A stretch of DNA of 64,000 nucleotides from an uncultured bacterium. GTDB lineage: Bacteria; Planctomycetota; Phycisphaerae; Phycisphaerales; SM1A02. The position numbers and the translations under genes were made by a program. The stretch is taken from NCBI GenBank assembly GCA_903891095.1, contig CAITDI010000002.1, forward strand, positions 1 through 64,000, read 5' to 3'. The notes under the pieces are model-generated. The model was not told the DNA's origin and ran no database searches. It was given only the letters and a program-made list of their open reading frames with translations. Of this stretch, positions 1 through 12,318 are shown piece by piece. Every line of letters starts with the position of its first letter. Positions within the stretch are counted from its first letter, which is position 1.

Positions 1-9
1 CGCGCGTCG

Positions 10-2001
10 TCACCCGCTTTTGCGGACCCATTCCTCTTCAAGCTCCGACTGCTCCTTGTGCAGCTCTTCGCGCTGCGCGAGGAGCTTCTTCATCTTGCCC
101 GCGTCGCTGGTGACCTTGGAGTCGCTGAACGACGAGTCGATCTTGAGGAGCTCGCGGCCGATGTCGGCGATGCGCGCCTCGATCTTCTCGAGCGGCAGGC
201 TTGAGAAGCGGCTCTTGACCTTCGGCGCGGTGGCCACGGCGGCCTTCGACGGCTGCGGCTTGCTCGCAGCGGGCTGCGCGGGCTTGCTCGGCGCGGGCTT
301 CTTCGCGCGCTCGGCGGCGGCGGAACGCTCGGCTTTTTGCTTGGCTTCCCACTCGCGGTAGGTGCCGTCGAACACGCGCGCGTTGCCGTCGCCGTCGAGG
401 ATGACGAGCTTGTCGCAGACGTCGTCGAGCAGCGCGCGGTCGTGCGAGATCAGGAGCAGCACGCCGCCGTGACCGCCCTTGCCGCCGATGCGCGACTTGT
501 CGACGTCGCCGAACTTGTCGAGCGCTTCTTCGAGACGCTCGGCGCTGGGAATGTCGAGGTGGTTCGTCGGCTCGTCGAGGACGAGCAGGTTCTTGGCGCT
601 CGCGATGAGCGACGCGAGCACGAGCCGTCCGCGCTCGCCGCCCGAGAGATCGCCGATCGCCTTGTCCTGCTCTTCGCCGGTGAAGAGGAACGCGCCCGCA
701 AGGTTGCGCGCCTCCTGCTCGCTCGCGCGGGGCGAACCCTCGAGCGAACGGATCGTGTTCTGCAGGAACTCCCACGCGACGACCTGCTTGTCGAGGTGGT
801 CGTGCGTCTGGCGGAACCAGCCGATCGAAAGGCGCGGCGAGCGCTTGATCTCGCCCGTGTCGGCCTCGAGGTCGCCGAGCAGCGTGCGCACGAGCGTGGT
901 CTTGCCCGCGCCGTTCGGACCGATGATGCCGATGCGGTCGCCGGGGCGCGCGGAAAGCGTGAGGTTCTTGAAGCACACGCGCTCGCCGAACGACTTGGAG
1001 ATGTTCTCCGCGACGAACGCGAAGTCGCCCATCTGCGGGGGATCGGGCAGGTCGAGGTTCATCACGCCCATCTCGGCGTGCTTCTCGACCAGCGAATCCT
1101 GCTTGAATCGCTCGAGCCGCGTCTCGCGGCCGCGTGCCTGCTTGGCGCGCTGGCCGGCCTTGTAGCGGTCGATGAACGCCTGCTCCTGGCGGATCTTGTC
1201 CTGCTGCTTCTCGTGCTGGCGCTCGACGGTGAGCATGCGCTCGACGCGCAGCTCGCGGAACGCCGCGTAGTTGCCGGGATATTCGCGCAGCACGCCGCGG
1301 TCGATCTCGATGATGCGCGTGACCACGCGGTCGAGCAGCCAGCGGTCGTGCGAGATGAGGACGACGCTGCCCTTGAACTCGTCGGCGAGGAAGTCCTCGA
1401 GCCAGCGGCGGCCCTCGATGTCGAGGTGGTTCGTGGGCTCGTCGAGGAGCAGGAGGTCGGGGCTCGAGAGCAGCAGCCGCGCGAGGCCGAGGCGCGCCTT
1501 CTGGCCGCCCGAAAGTCCCTTGATCGGAAGATCGAAGTCCTCGTCGGTAAAGCCAAGTCCGTGCAGCGCCGCGTCGATCTTGTGGTCGACGGCGTATCCG
1601 CCCGCGGCTTCGATGGCCTCCTCGAGCGCGACCTGGCGGTCCATGAGCTTCTCGAGTTCGTCGGTCTCGGCGGTGCCCATGCGCTCGTACACGCCCTCGA
1701 GCTCGGTCTTGAGCTGCTCGATCGAGGCGAACGCCTCGGCCGCGGCGCCGCGGAGCGTCTTGTCCTGCGGAAGCTTCGGGTCCTGTTCGAGGTAGCCGAT
1801 GCGCACCGTGCGGGCGATCTGCACCTCGCCGTCGTCGGGCTTGAGCACGCCGCAGATGAGCTTGAACAGCGTGCTCTTGCCGCAGCCGTTGCGGCCGACG
1901 AGGCCGATGCGCTCGCCCTCGTGGATCGAACCGCTCACGCCATCGAGGAGAAGGCGCGTGCCGTGGCCGAAGCGGAGGTTGGCGAGGGTGACGAGTGACA
2001 T
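10..2001 (-). CDS. ABC-F family ATPase (Uup-like)
   Basis: Soluble tandem ABC ATPase of the ABC-F class, 663 aa, with no membrane segments. These proteins act on ribosomes or, in the Uup branch, on branched nucleic acid. The first ABC has Walker A GRNGCGKST (about residues 37-45) and signature LSGGQ. The second has GPNGAGKTT at about 361-369 and LSGGE at about 451-456, both followed by LDEPTNHLD. An Ala/Lys/Pro linker (about 560-596) leads to a charged coiled-coil tail (597-663), which is the Uup-like feature. The second domain carries an odd Gly/Lys-rich insert (about 502-513) just before the LLLISHDR strand. The start is the ATG of MSLVTL; the frame stays open further upstream, but that stretch lies antisense to neighbours and reads as Arg/Pro-rich nonsense. 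Confidence 0.95.
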   Translation of the reverse strand: MSLVTLANLRFGHGTRLLLDGVSGSIHEGERIGLVGRNGCGKSTLFKLICGVLKPDDGEVQIARTVRIGYLEQDPKLPQDKTLRGAAAEAFASIEQLKTELEGVYERMGTAETDELEKLMDRQVALEEAIEAAGGYAVDHKIDAALHGLGFTDEDFDLPIKGLSGGQKARLGLARLLLSSPDLLLLDEPTNHLDIEGRRWLEDFLADEFKGSVVLISHDRWLLDRVVTRIIEIDRGVLREYPGNYAAFRELRVERMLTVERQHEKQQDKIRQEQAFIDRYKAGQRAKQARGRETRLERFKQDSLVEKHAEMGVMNLDLPDPPQMGDFAFVAENISKSFGERVCFKNLTLSARPGDRIGIIGPNGAGKTTLVRTLLGDLEADTGEIKRSPRLSIGWFRQTHDHLDKQVVAWEFLQNTIRSLEGSPRASEQEARNLAGAFLFTGEEQDKAIGDLSGGERGRLVLASLIASAKNLLVLDEPTNHLDIPSAERLEEALDKFGDVDKSRIGGKGGHGGVLLLISHDRALLDDVCDKLVILDGDGNARVFDGTYREWEAKQKAERSAAAERAKKPAPSKPAQPAASKPQPSKAAVATAPKVKSRFSSLPLEKIEARIADIGRELLKIDSSFSDSKVTSDAGKMKKLLAQREELHKEQSELEEEWVRKSG

Positions 2002-2063
2002 GCGTTTGCCGCGCAGCTCTGCACTGCGAGGGGCGGGAAGGGTAGCAGGATCGCGGGCGGCGC

Positions 2064-2945
2064 TCAGTCGCGCGGCACGGTTTTCCCGCGCCATTCCCAC
2101 AGCCACGCGACCAATCGACGGTCGCGCGGAGGCAGGATCGTGCGGGCGATGAACGCGGCGATCGAGGGCGCAAGTGCGGCGGTTGCCGCGACGAAGGCCA
2201 GGAACCACGCCGTGCTCAGTGCCGTGAAGCCCGCGAGATAGTGATCGAACGCGACCTGCGTCCACGAGCTCATGGCGACGCGGGAGCCAAGCGCGTAGTA
2301 CATCGACCAGACCACGATGGCTGCCAGCACGACCGGAAGCGCGGCGTACACCGCGCGTCGGAGCGGACCTTGCCGCGTGAGCGCGATGCCGATGAACAGC
2401 GCAAGGGGCGCGGCGATCGCCGTGCCGAGCGCGGTGATCAGGGCGAACGGCACGAGCGCGGTCACGCCGAACCGCGCGTTCACGAGCGCGTCTTGTCCAG
2501 CAGGCGAAGCGAGCCATTGATCGTGTGTCGCCGTCCAGTATCCGGATTGGATCTGCGGGTCCGCCTTCGCTTGCTCGTCGAGCGAACTGCGGAAAGCCAG
2601 CGAGAGCTCGACGCCCGCAGCGTCGCACGCCTCGGAACTCGCGCCGCCCATGAAGCCGCCCGTGACGCCGCCGAGGGCGAGCAGCGCGACGATCGCGGTG
2701 ATGGCGAGCGTGGACGCGATCACCGACTTCGCGCGGTTGAGCCACGGCGTCGCGGTGGGATACTCGAACAGCGCGCTCGCGGTGCCGCACTCGCCGCAGC
2801 GGACGTAGAGGAGGCCCGTGCCCGCGTCGCGCTCGATGGTGCGGCCGACGAGCGGGTGCAGGCACTGCATGCAGAGGCGATCGCCTTGCAGGGTCTCGCG
2901 CGGCGCGGCGGCGTTGGGGGGCGTGGTCGATTGCTCGGTGTTCAT
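2064..2945 (-). CDS. Zinc-ribbon membrane protein
   Basis: Unrecognised membrane protein of 293 aa. It opens with a zinc-ribbon-like pair of Cys pairs (CMQC near residue 29 and CGEC near 52), then has about four hydrophobic segments, the first near 75-95 (ITAIVALLALGGVTGGFM) and the rest in the C-terminal half. The loop after the first segment is long and probably outside the membrane. It lies 5 bp from another zinc-ribbon plus membrane protein (2951-3628), transcribed in the same direction, so the two probably form one operon. Function is unknown; the ribbon suggests a sensor or assembly role, which is only inference. Confidence 0.8.
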   Translation of the reverse strand: MNTEQSTTPPNAAAPRETLQGDRLCMQCLHPLVGRTIERDAGTGLLYVRCGECGTASALFEYPTATPWLNRAKSVIASTLAITAIVALLALGGVTGGFMGGASSEACDAAGVELSLAFRSSLDEQAKADPQIQSGYWTATHDQWLASPAGQDALVNARFGVTALVPFALITALGTAIAAPLALFIGIALTRQGPLRRAVYAALPVVLAAIVVWSMYYALGSRVAMSSWTQVAFDHYLAGFTALSTAWFLAFVAATAALAPSIAAFIARTILPPRDRRLVAWLWEWRGKTVPRD

Positions 2946-2950
2946 GAGGA

Positions 2951-3628
2951 TCAAGCGTGCTGGATGCCAGCGGAGTGGAAGTTCTGCGTGCGGCGGAAAC
3001 GCCGTGCGGCGAAGCGAGTGAGTCGCGACTGCAGCGGCGCCATGGCGTAGGCGAGCAGGGCGCTCGCCAGGGGCACGGCGGCGCAGGCGAGGGCCATGCG
3101 GACGCCGCCGAGTTGAAGCGCTTCGACGACCTCGCCGCGGGACGAACGACCGCCTACGAGGAGTGCAAACAGGGAGACCGCGATCGTCACGGGCGCCGCG
3201 CCAAGCAGCCAGGCGCAGAGGAGCCGAACCGCCATCGAGCGATGCGGCGCGAACGCGATCGCGGAGACTGCGGCGCCGACTGCCGCGCTGGCGGCGAACA
3301 TGGCGTAGATCGCGAGCAGTTCCGCGCGGCGGGCCTCGCCGAGATGCTCGAGTTCGGCGAGCTCGTTGCGCCGGTCCACGAGCAGCGCGCCGATCGCAAA
3401 CGCAATCAGCCCCGCCGCCTGTCCGCCCGAGAGCGCGATGCCGAACCGCACGTTGAGCGTGCGCGTCCGCGCCCACAGCCGCAGCGGCGCGCGGGCTCCG
3501 CGCGGATTCCAACGCACCGCGAACCCGCAGCGGGGGCACTTCGCCACCCACATCCGCAGCGCGCGCGCGTACGAGCGCGACGACGAGTCGAGCGTTTTTC
3601 CGCAGGAAGCGCAGCAGTGCGAGGGCAT
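2951..3628 (-). CDS. Zinc-ribbon membrane protein
   Basis: Hypothetical membrane protein of 225 aa. Near the N-terminus are CCASCGK and KCPRCGF, two Cys pairs that would make a zinc ribbon. About four hydrophobic helices follow, including a long Ala/Val-rich pair. The ATG chosen (MPSHCC) begins just before the Cys pairs; an open frame runs 22 codons further but would cross the divergent gene. Its start codon overlaps the candidate ATG of the divergent gene by 2 bp. It is followed 5 bp later by the similar protein ending at 2064. Same architecture and adjacency suggest ancient duplication or joint function; no family name can be given. Confidence 0.75.
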   Translation of the reverse strand: MPSHCCASCGKTLDSSSRSYARALRMWVAKCPRCGFAVRWNPRGARAPLRLWARTRTLNVRFGIALSGGQAAGLIAFAIGALLVDRRNELAELEHLGEARRAELLAIYAMFAASAAVGAAVSAIAFAPHRSMAVRLLCAWLLGAAPVTIAVSLFALLVGGRSSRGEVVEALQLGGVRMALACAAVPLASALLAYAMAPLQSRLTRFAARRFRRTQNFHSAGIQHA

Positions 3629-4127
3629 GGTCGGCAAGCATACCCGCGCGTACACTGTCCGCCCCGTGCTCGCCCAACGACCATACCGACGCAAGTTCGC
3701 CTATCCGATCATCACGCTCTGCGTGGGAGGGATCGTGTACCTCATGTCGCGCGGGCAGATGTCGATGCATCCGCCCGCCACGCCGCAGGAGTACGAGGCG
3801 TTCGCGCGCGAGGTCATGATGAAGGTCCGCGCGGGGCTGCCCGTCCCGAACGTGCGCGGACCGCTGATCGAGCAGCAGTTCAACCTGATGGCGCCTGAGT
3901 CCGTGCGCAAGCCCGAGGGCGGCGCGCTGACCTACGAGTTCGCGGGGGCCGATCCTGCGGCGATCGTCGAGCCGAATGTCCAGCGCATCATCGTGCGCGG
4001 CGCCGACGGCGCGGGTGTGTCGCTGTCGATCGCGATCCTCGATGGTTCCAAGGAAGTCGCAGGCGTGGCGCGCGTCGACCCGAAGTTGGCTGAGACGCCT
4101 GGACCAACGCCGGGAGCAACGCCATGA
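3627..4127 (+). CDS. Small membrane-anchored protein
   Basis: Unrecognised protein with one N-terminal membrane anchor (IITLCVGGIVYLM) preceded by basic residues, then a soluble domain of about 110 aa and a Thr/Pro/Gly-rich tail (repeat at 4095-4123). Two starts are possible: ATG at 3627, or GTG at 3666, which lies about 10 nt after a -10-like TACACT (3651-3656) and would give a nearly leaderless message. The stop overlaps the next gene by 4 nt (ATGA at 4124), so it is translationally coupled to the aminotransferase. It probably faces the periplasm or paryphoplasm. Function unknown. Confidence 0.65.
   Translation: MVGKHTRAYTVRPVLAQRPYRRKFAYPIITLCVGGIVYLMSRGQMSMHPPATPQEYEAFAREVMMKVRAGLPVPNVRGPLIEQQFNLMAPESVRKPEGGALTYEFAGADPAAIVEPNVQRIIVRGADGAGVSLSIAILDGSKEVAGVARVDPKLAETPGPTPGATP
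4095..4123 (+). repeat. 12-bp tandem repeat in coding sequence
   Basis: About 2.4 copies of a 12-bp unit (acgcctggacca / acgccgggagca / acgcc) forming the TPGPTPGATP tail of the anchored protein. One of many short private repeats in this window. Confidence 0.7.
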
Positions 4128-5020
4128 AGGCATGGATCAACGGTCAGTTCGTCGAGTTCGCCGACGCGAAGGTCGGCTTCTTCGACGGTGGTTTCCAGCA
4201 TGGCGTGGGTCTCTTCGAGACGATGCTTGCGCGCAATGGCGCGGTGCTGCGGCTCGAGGCGCATCTCGAGCGCCTCGCGACGAGCGCGCGCGAACTGCGA
4301 CTGTTCGATCCGCTGCGCGTCGAGCCGCTCGCCGAGGCCGTGCAGCTGTGCCTCGAGGCGAATGAACTCAAGGACGCGCGCATCCGCATCACGCTGACCG
4401 CGGGCGACATGGGCCGGCCGTTTGCAGGCGCGAACGCCGCCGGTGAGCGTCCCGCGCCGCCGCAGCCGACGATCGCCGTGCATGTGCAGCCGCCGACGCG
4501 CTATCCCGACGAGATCTTCGACAACGGCGTCGGCGTGACCATCGCCGAAGGCCGCGCGAATCCGCACGATCGCTTTGCGTCGCACAAGACGCTCATGTAC
4601 TGGCCGCGCATCGCGACGCTCCAGCGCGCGGCGGAGCTCGGTTGCTCGGAAGCGCTCTGGTTCACGACGCGAAGCCACCTCGCGAGCGGCAGCGTTTCCA
4701 GCGTGTTTCTCGTGAAGGACGGCCGCATCCGCGTGCCGTTCGCGCGCGGCGAGGAGCCGATGCAGGACGGAAAGCCCGCGTTCCACGCGCCCGTGCTTCC
4801 TGGCTGCACGCGCGCGGCGATCATCCTGTGGGCCGAAGGCACGGGCATCGAGGTCGAGCGCGCGGAGCTGACGATCAACGATCTTCTCGCGGCGGACGAG
4901 GTGTTCCTCACCAACTCGAGCTGGGGCGTGATGCCGGTGGTGCGCGTCGAGCAGCATCAGGTCGGCGCGGGCAAGCCTGGCGCGGTCTCGCGCGCGATGC
5001 GGGAGAAGTGGCTGGCATGA
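4124..5020 (+). CDS. Class IV aminotransferase (BCAT / ADC-lyase type)
   Basis: PLP enzyme of fold type IV, 298 aa, the usual length for branched-chain aminotransferase (IlvE), D-amino-acid transaminase or aminodeoxychorismate lyase (PabC). Seen: FFDGGFQHGVGLFET near residues 19-33, the PLP Schiff-base lysine in ASHKTLMYW (K155), and the phosphate-contact segment LTNSSWGVMPV near 270. Substrate choice within the family cannot be set by eye. There is an insertion between the middle strands (Gly/Pro-rich, about 99-115). The ATG overlaps the stop of the anchored protein and its stop overlaps the next start, making a coupled three-gene run. Confidence 0.9.
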   Translation: MKAWINGQFVEFADAKVGFFDGGFQHGVGLFETMLARNGAVLRLEAHLERLATSARELRLFDPLRVEPLAEAVQLCLEANELKDARIRITLTAGDMGRPFAGANAAGERPAPPQPTIAVHVQPPTRYPDEIFDNGVGVTIAEGRANPHDRFASHKTLMYWPRIATLQRAAELGCSEALWFTTRSHLASGSVSSVFLVKDGRIRVPFARGEEPMQDGKPAFHAPVLPGCTRAAIILWAEGTGIEVERAELTINDLLAADEVFLTNSSWGVMPVVRVEQHQVGAGKPGAVSRAMREKWLA

Positions 5021-5382
5021 CGGGCTTCGGCGGCAATTTTCCGGGCGGTTTCCGCGTGTTCACCGTCGGCCGCGACGCGGCGTCGCGCGTGCGTGCGCGT
5101 GCTCCGTGGCGCGCGCGTGCGGGCGCAGGTCCGCTCGAGCGCGCGCTGGTCGGCGTGCTCACGTTCCTGCTGTCGATCCCCGTCGCGGTGATCCTGCTTG
5201 CGATCGGGCTGCTGCTGCTCGCGCTGGTCCTCGGCTGCGCGGCGGTGTTCATCGCGTTTGCGCTGGCGATGTGGCTCGTGCGCACGGTGCTTGGCGCGGG
5301 TCGCGCGCCGCGCCGCGCGCAGGCGGAGGATGTCGGTCGCGAGAACGTGCGCGTCCTGCCGCGTCAAGACCCGAACGAGTGA
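5017..5382 (+). CDS. Small two-helix membrane protein
   Basis: Hypothetical protein of 121 aa. A Gly/Phe-rich and Arg-rich N-terminus is followed by one long hydrophobic stretch (about residues 45-90, enough for two helices: LERALVGVLTFLLSIPVAVI and LLALVLGCAAVFIAFALAMW) and a charged tail. The start ATG overlaps the aminotransferase stop (ATGA), so expression is probably coupled. A similar short Leu-rich module is common downstream of planctomycete housekeeping genes, but I cannot name it. The real status rests on the overlap and the clean membrane profile. Confidence 0.7.
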   Translation: MTGFGGNFPGGFRVFTVGRDAASRVRARAPWRARAGAGPLERALVGVLTFLLSIPVAVILLAIGLLLLALVLGCAAVFIAFALAMWLVRTVLGAGRAPRRAQAEDVGRENVRVLPRQDPNE

Positions 5383-5383
5383 A

Positions 5384-5407
5384 TTCCCGCTGAATTCGCC
5401 GCGGGAA
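5384..5407. other. Small inverted repeat before dnaE
   Basis: Perfect 7-bp arms (ttcccgc at 5384-5390, gcgggaa at 5401-5407) around a 10-nt loop, right after the previous stop. There is no T-tract on the plus strand, so it is a weak terminator or attenuator candidate at best. Confidence 0.3.
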
Positions 5408-5524
5408 ATTGCGCTTCGCACCGTGCGCGCGAACCGCCGGCTGTGGGGCTTTCCCTACGATGCGCCGCGCTCGATCGAGCGCGCAGGCAGCGGACGACGA
5501 TTGCGATCAAGAGGACGATGAACG

Positions 5525-9439
<3,915 letters not shown>

Positions 9440-9451
<12 letters not shown>

Positions 9452-9509
9452 ATGATGGAGGCGTAAATGATGGAGGCGTAAATGGAGGCGTAACTGTGGG
9501 CGTAAATGG
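9440..9509 (+). repeat. Tandem repeat copying the dnaE stop region
   Basis: Units of 15 then 12 bp built on ggaggcgtaaat. The first unit contains the dnaE stop (9449-9451); later units repeat GGAGG, TAA and ATG, so the region is a chain of tiny frames (for example ATG ATG GAG GCG TAA). The last copies are degenerate. Confidence 0.85.
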
Positions 9510-9611
9510 CGGCACGACGGGCGCGCTGGTTGCCGCCGTTCCGCAGGGGCGCTCGCGCCGCATCGGCGAGGTCTGCTTCCCCCGGTTACGGGCGACCAAG
9601 AGCCGCTGCTG

Positions 9612-9653
9612 CCACGGATCTCGTTGCCAAGGATTTCGCTGCCAAGGATCTCG
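9612..9653 (+). repeat. 15-bp tandem repeat
   Basis: Nearly three copies of ccaaggatctcgttg with point differences, period 15 bp, in non-coding sequence. Confidence 0.75.
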
Positions 9654-9802
9654 AGCGTTCCATCCCGCGCGAGCGGCGCAGTGGCTCGGTCCGCTGCCTG
9701 CGTGTCAACGGCTCCGCCGCGTGCAATCTTGTTGCGGTACTGTGCTTGCCGTCACTTTGGTCGCCTCGGCATGTGCGCGGGCCGGCTTGCGGTGTGGCGC
9801 CC

Positions 9803-9867
9803 CGAGGTGGAGTCACGAGGTGGAGTCCCGAGGTGGAGTCCCGAGGTGGTGTCCCAAGGTGGTGTCC
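9803..9867 (+). repeat. 13-bp tandem repeat, five copies
   Basis: Five head-to-tail copies of cgaggtggagtcc (13 bp each, exactly 65 bp), with changes concentrated in the last two copies. Period 13 is not a multiple of three, which fits non-coding sequence. It lies about 80 bp upstream of the sigma-factor start. Confidence 0.9.
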
Positions 9868-9949
9868 GCGGCCGGTTTTCGTCGTGAGTGGTGATTTCGT
9901 GTTGAATCGATGTCACCTGTAGGTACAGCCATCCCGTTTCCGTGCGCCG

Positions 9950-10708
9950 ATGAGCAAGAAGCCCAATCCAATCAAGCGTCAGCCGACCCGCGCGTCCACC
10001 AAGCCTCGGAAGGCGCGCCCCAGCAAGGATGGAGGTCCCGCCGAGGCTGCGCGGGCTGCTGACGGTGTCGAGTTCGAGGCGGCGATTGAATCGGGCGAGA
10101 CCGCCGGTCCGCCGAACACCGCGGCCGAGCGCGCGCAGCTTCGCCTGCTCGTGGAGCGCAACTACAAGGAACTGCACGCGATCGCGTCGCGCAAGCTGCG
10201 GACTTCTGCGTTGCGTCGGACGATGTCGCCGACTTCGCTCGTGGCCGAAGGCGTCGTGCGGCTGATGAAGCAGCGCGCGCTGCCCAAGACCTCGCCGCAC
10301 CTCGGTGGCCTGGCGACGATCCTGATGGCGCAGGCGCTCTCCGATCGCGCCAAGCACCGCCGTGCCCGCAAGCGCGCCGGAAACGCCAAGTGCCTTCGCC
10401 TCGGCACCGACGTGCCGCATGACAAGCGGCTTGGCCGCGGCGGACATCGGCCAAAGGCGGAGGAGCGCAGCCAGGTGCAGCAGCACGAGCTGCTCGCCGA
10501 GATGGAAGCGCTCGGCCGCGAGAATCCGCGGCAGATGGAGATCGTCGCGCTGCACCTCGTGCTGGGCATCTCGCTGGAAGAGGTCGCGCGCATGGTCAAG
10601 GTCAGCGAGCGCACGGCGTTTCGCGAACTCGCCGCGGGCCGCGCGGCGCTGGCGCTCGCGCTTGGACTCGGCGGCGGCGATTCCCCCGTCGGCCGGAGGC
10701 GCTCATGA
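9950..10708 (+). CDS. ECF-type RNA polymerase sigma factor
   Basis: Sigma factor of the planctomycete ECF type (Sigma70_ECF, PF07638), 252 aa. A basic, disordered N-terminus of about 60 aa precedes region 2 (LVERNYKELHAIASRKL, then MSPTSLVAEGVVRLM, about residues 64-107). Region 4 with its helix-turn-helix is LHLVLGISLEEVARMVKVSE and the following helix (about 203-240). The basic N-terminal tail (KKPNPIKRQPTRASTK) is unusual for the core family. Its stop overlaps the start of a Ser/Thr kinase (ATGA at 10705), a common planctomycete pairing in which the kinase is thought to control the sigma factor. No anti-sigma factor with a zinc motif is adjacent. Confidence 0.9.
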   Translation: MSKKPNPIKRQPTRASTKPRKARPSKDGGPAEAARAADGVEFEAAIESGETAGPPNTAAERAQLRLLVERNYKELHAIASRKLRTSALRRTMSPTSLVAEGVVRLMKQRALPKTSPHLGGLATILMAQALSDRAKHRRARKRAGNAKCLRLGTDVPHDKRLGRGGHRPKAEERSQVQQHELLAEMEALGRENPRQMEIVALHLVLGISLEEVARMVKVSERTAFRELAAGRAALALALGLGGGDSPVGRRRS

Positions 10709-11739
10709 GCGACTCCGCGTCCAATCCGCTCGACGCCGCGCTTCGCAAGCTCGGCGAGGATCTGAGGGGCGGCTCGCTCGGCGCGGCGTTGCGCTGCGGG
10801 CCGTTCACGCTGCTGCAGCTTGTGGGCGAGGGCGGCGTGGGCGAAGTGTTCGCCGCGACGCGCGATGGCGAGACCGACGGCATCGCGCGCTACGCGGTCA
10901 AGCTCATGCGGCCTGGTTCCGATGGCACCGAGGCGCTCGCGCGGTTTACGCGGGAGCGAGCGATCCTCGACATGGTGTCGCATCCGTCCATTCCGCGCGT
11001 GGTCGCGACTGGCGTGAACCCTGAGGGGCGCCTTTGGCTCGCGACCGAGTACGTCCACGGCGGCGCGATCACCGACATGTGCGACCTGGTCTCGGCGCCG
11101 TTTGCGGCGCGCGTCGAGTTGCTGGCGGGCGTGTGCGACGCGGTGGGCGCTGCGCATGAAGCGAGCGTGATCCATCGCGATCTCAAGCCGTCGAACATCC
11201 TCGCGGCGCCCGTCGCCGTGGGTGATCGGGGCGCATCCCGCGGGGCGCCGCTGTTTCCGTGGATCATCGACTTTGGGATCGCGCGCGCGATGAGCGGAGG
11301 CGGACCGCGCCTCACGCCAGCGGGCGTGGCGCATCGAATCGGAACGCCTGACTACATGTCGCCCGAGCACTGGGACGACGGCGTCGGCGGATGCGACGCG
11401 CGGAGCGATGTCTTCTCGCTCGGCGTCGTGATCGGCGAGGTGCTCGCGGGCGTGCTCCCGCGCACCAGGCGGGCAGGCGCGAGCGATTCGTCGCGCGCGC
11501 GCAAGCGGCCGGGCGCGGTGGTGGTGCCGTCGGTCGCTTTCCGCACGGTGATGGCGGAGGATGCGGAGCTCGCCGCCAAGATCGCGCGTGCCCGCGGGTT
11601 GCGGAGCGCCGACGCGCTGCTCGCGGCGCTCGAGCGCTCGATCGACGATGTCGTTGCGAAGGCGCTCGCGGGGCAGCCGAAGGATCGGTTCGCCGATGCG
11701 AATGCGCTGGCGAGGGCGTTGCTGGCGATGATGAGCTGA
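10705..11739 (+). CDS. Hanks-type serine/threonine protein kinase
   Basis: Cytoplasmic eukaryotic-like kinase of 344 aa, essentially only the catalytic domain. Seen: the Gly-rich loop GEGGVGEVFA, ATP lysine in YAVKLM, catalytic loop HRDLKPSN, DFGIA and the activation segment ending GTPDYMSPEHW. A short insert follows the catalytic loop, before DFG. No membrane helix or sensor domain follows, unlike PASTA or TPR kinases. It is translationally coupled to the ECF sigma factor, so the likely substrate is that sigma factor or its regulators; this is inference from the neighbour. The downstream small membrane proteins could belong to the same signalling unit. Confidence 0.95.
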   Translation: MSDSASNPLDAALRKLGEDLRGGSLGAALRCGPFTLLQLVGEGGVGEVFAATRDGETDGIARYAVKLMRPGSDGTEALARFTRERAILDMVSHPSIPRVVATGVNPEGRLWLATEYVHGGAITDMCDLVSAPFAARVELLAGVCDAVGAAHEASVIHRDLKPSNILAAPVAVGDRGASRGAPLFPWIIDFGIARAMSGGGPRLTPAGVAHRIGTPDYMSPEHWDDGVGGCDARSDVFSLGVVIGEVLAGVLPRTRRAGASDSSRARKRPGAVVVPSVAFRTVMAEDAELAAKIARARGLRSADALLAALERSIDDVVAKALAGQPKDRFADANALARALLAMMS

Positions 11740-11874
11740 GCGCGGTGTCCGGAATCTCGGGGCAGGAGCTGATTTCCTTCGGCGGGGCGTTGCGCATTCT
11801 CCCCGGAAGTCCGTATGTCTCGATGCACGGCCGAAGTCCCTTGGCCGGTTGCGACGGACGATTGGAGCAGCACC

Positions 11875-12318
11875 ATGGCCGACAGCACACCCGATGGCAG
11901 GGCCCCGATCGAGCCCGAGCGAACTTTCCACAAGCTTTGGACGGCGAATTTTTGGGAGTTCCGCGTCGCGGGCAACTGGGCGCGGCGGGTTCTTCGCGTC
12001 GGCGGCAAGGCGGATGCAAGCCATCGGGGAGGTCTGACGCGGCTCGGGCAGGTCGTCATTGCGATCCTGGCGCTGTTGGTGATTCGCATCCTGGTGGCGC
12101 TCGTTCTCGCGGTCATCGGAGTGCTGCTCGGCGTGGAGCCCCAAAGCAACGGGTCGATTCGCATGGCTCCGGCCAACAGATCCGTATCGCCAGACGCGGC
12201 AAAGCTCGAGCTTTGGATGTGGCTGATCGGCACAGGCTTCGTGATCGCGGTGGGTGTTTGGATGGGTATCCGCCGCACCCGCGCCGAGCGGGTCGCGCAG
12301 ACCAAGGAGGCTGCATGA
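11875..12318 (+). CDS. Two-helix membrane protein
   Basis: Hypothetical protein of 147 aa. I chose the ATG at 11875 because GGAG lies 8 nt upstream; an in-frame start 20 codons earlier adds residues that look non-coding. It has a polar N-terminus, one long hydrophobic helix (about 62-88: VVIAILALLVIRILVALVL), a short outside loop and a second helix (about 113-132). The Arg/Lys-rich C-terminus is inside. It begins a chain of four small genes after the kinase, and its stop overlaps the next start (ATGA at 12315). No family recognised. Confidence 0.7.
   Translation: MADSTPDGRAPIEPERTFHKLWTANFWEFRVAGNWARRVLRVGGKADASHRGGLTRLGQVVIAILALLVIRILVALVLAVIGVLLGVEPQSNGSIRMAPANRSVSPDAAKLELWMWLIGTGFVIAVGVWMGIRRTRAERVAQTKEAA

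Larger units (their letters stand above)
9452..9949. other. Gap with three tandem repeats, no gene supported
   Basis: About 500 bp without a convincing gene. Open frames exist here (for example 9506-9922), but their translation is Arg/Gly/Trp-rich and follows the repeats, with no start signal or recognisable domain. The region holds three separate repeats (9440-9509, 9612-9653, 9803-9867). It must also contain the promoter of the sigma-factor gene; I cannot point to a clear -35/-10 pair. Confidence 0.6.

Noticed and set aside
337-1998. Long plus-strand frame over the ABC-F gene
   Set aside because: Shadow of the ABC-F gene; Val/Glu/Leu/Arg-biased composition and no family pattern.
9506-9922. 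Possible small gene in the gap after dnaE
   Set aside because: Translation simply follows the tandem repeats (Gly/Arg/Trp-rich) and there is no ribosome site or domain.
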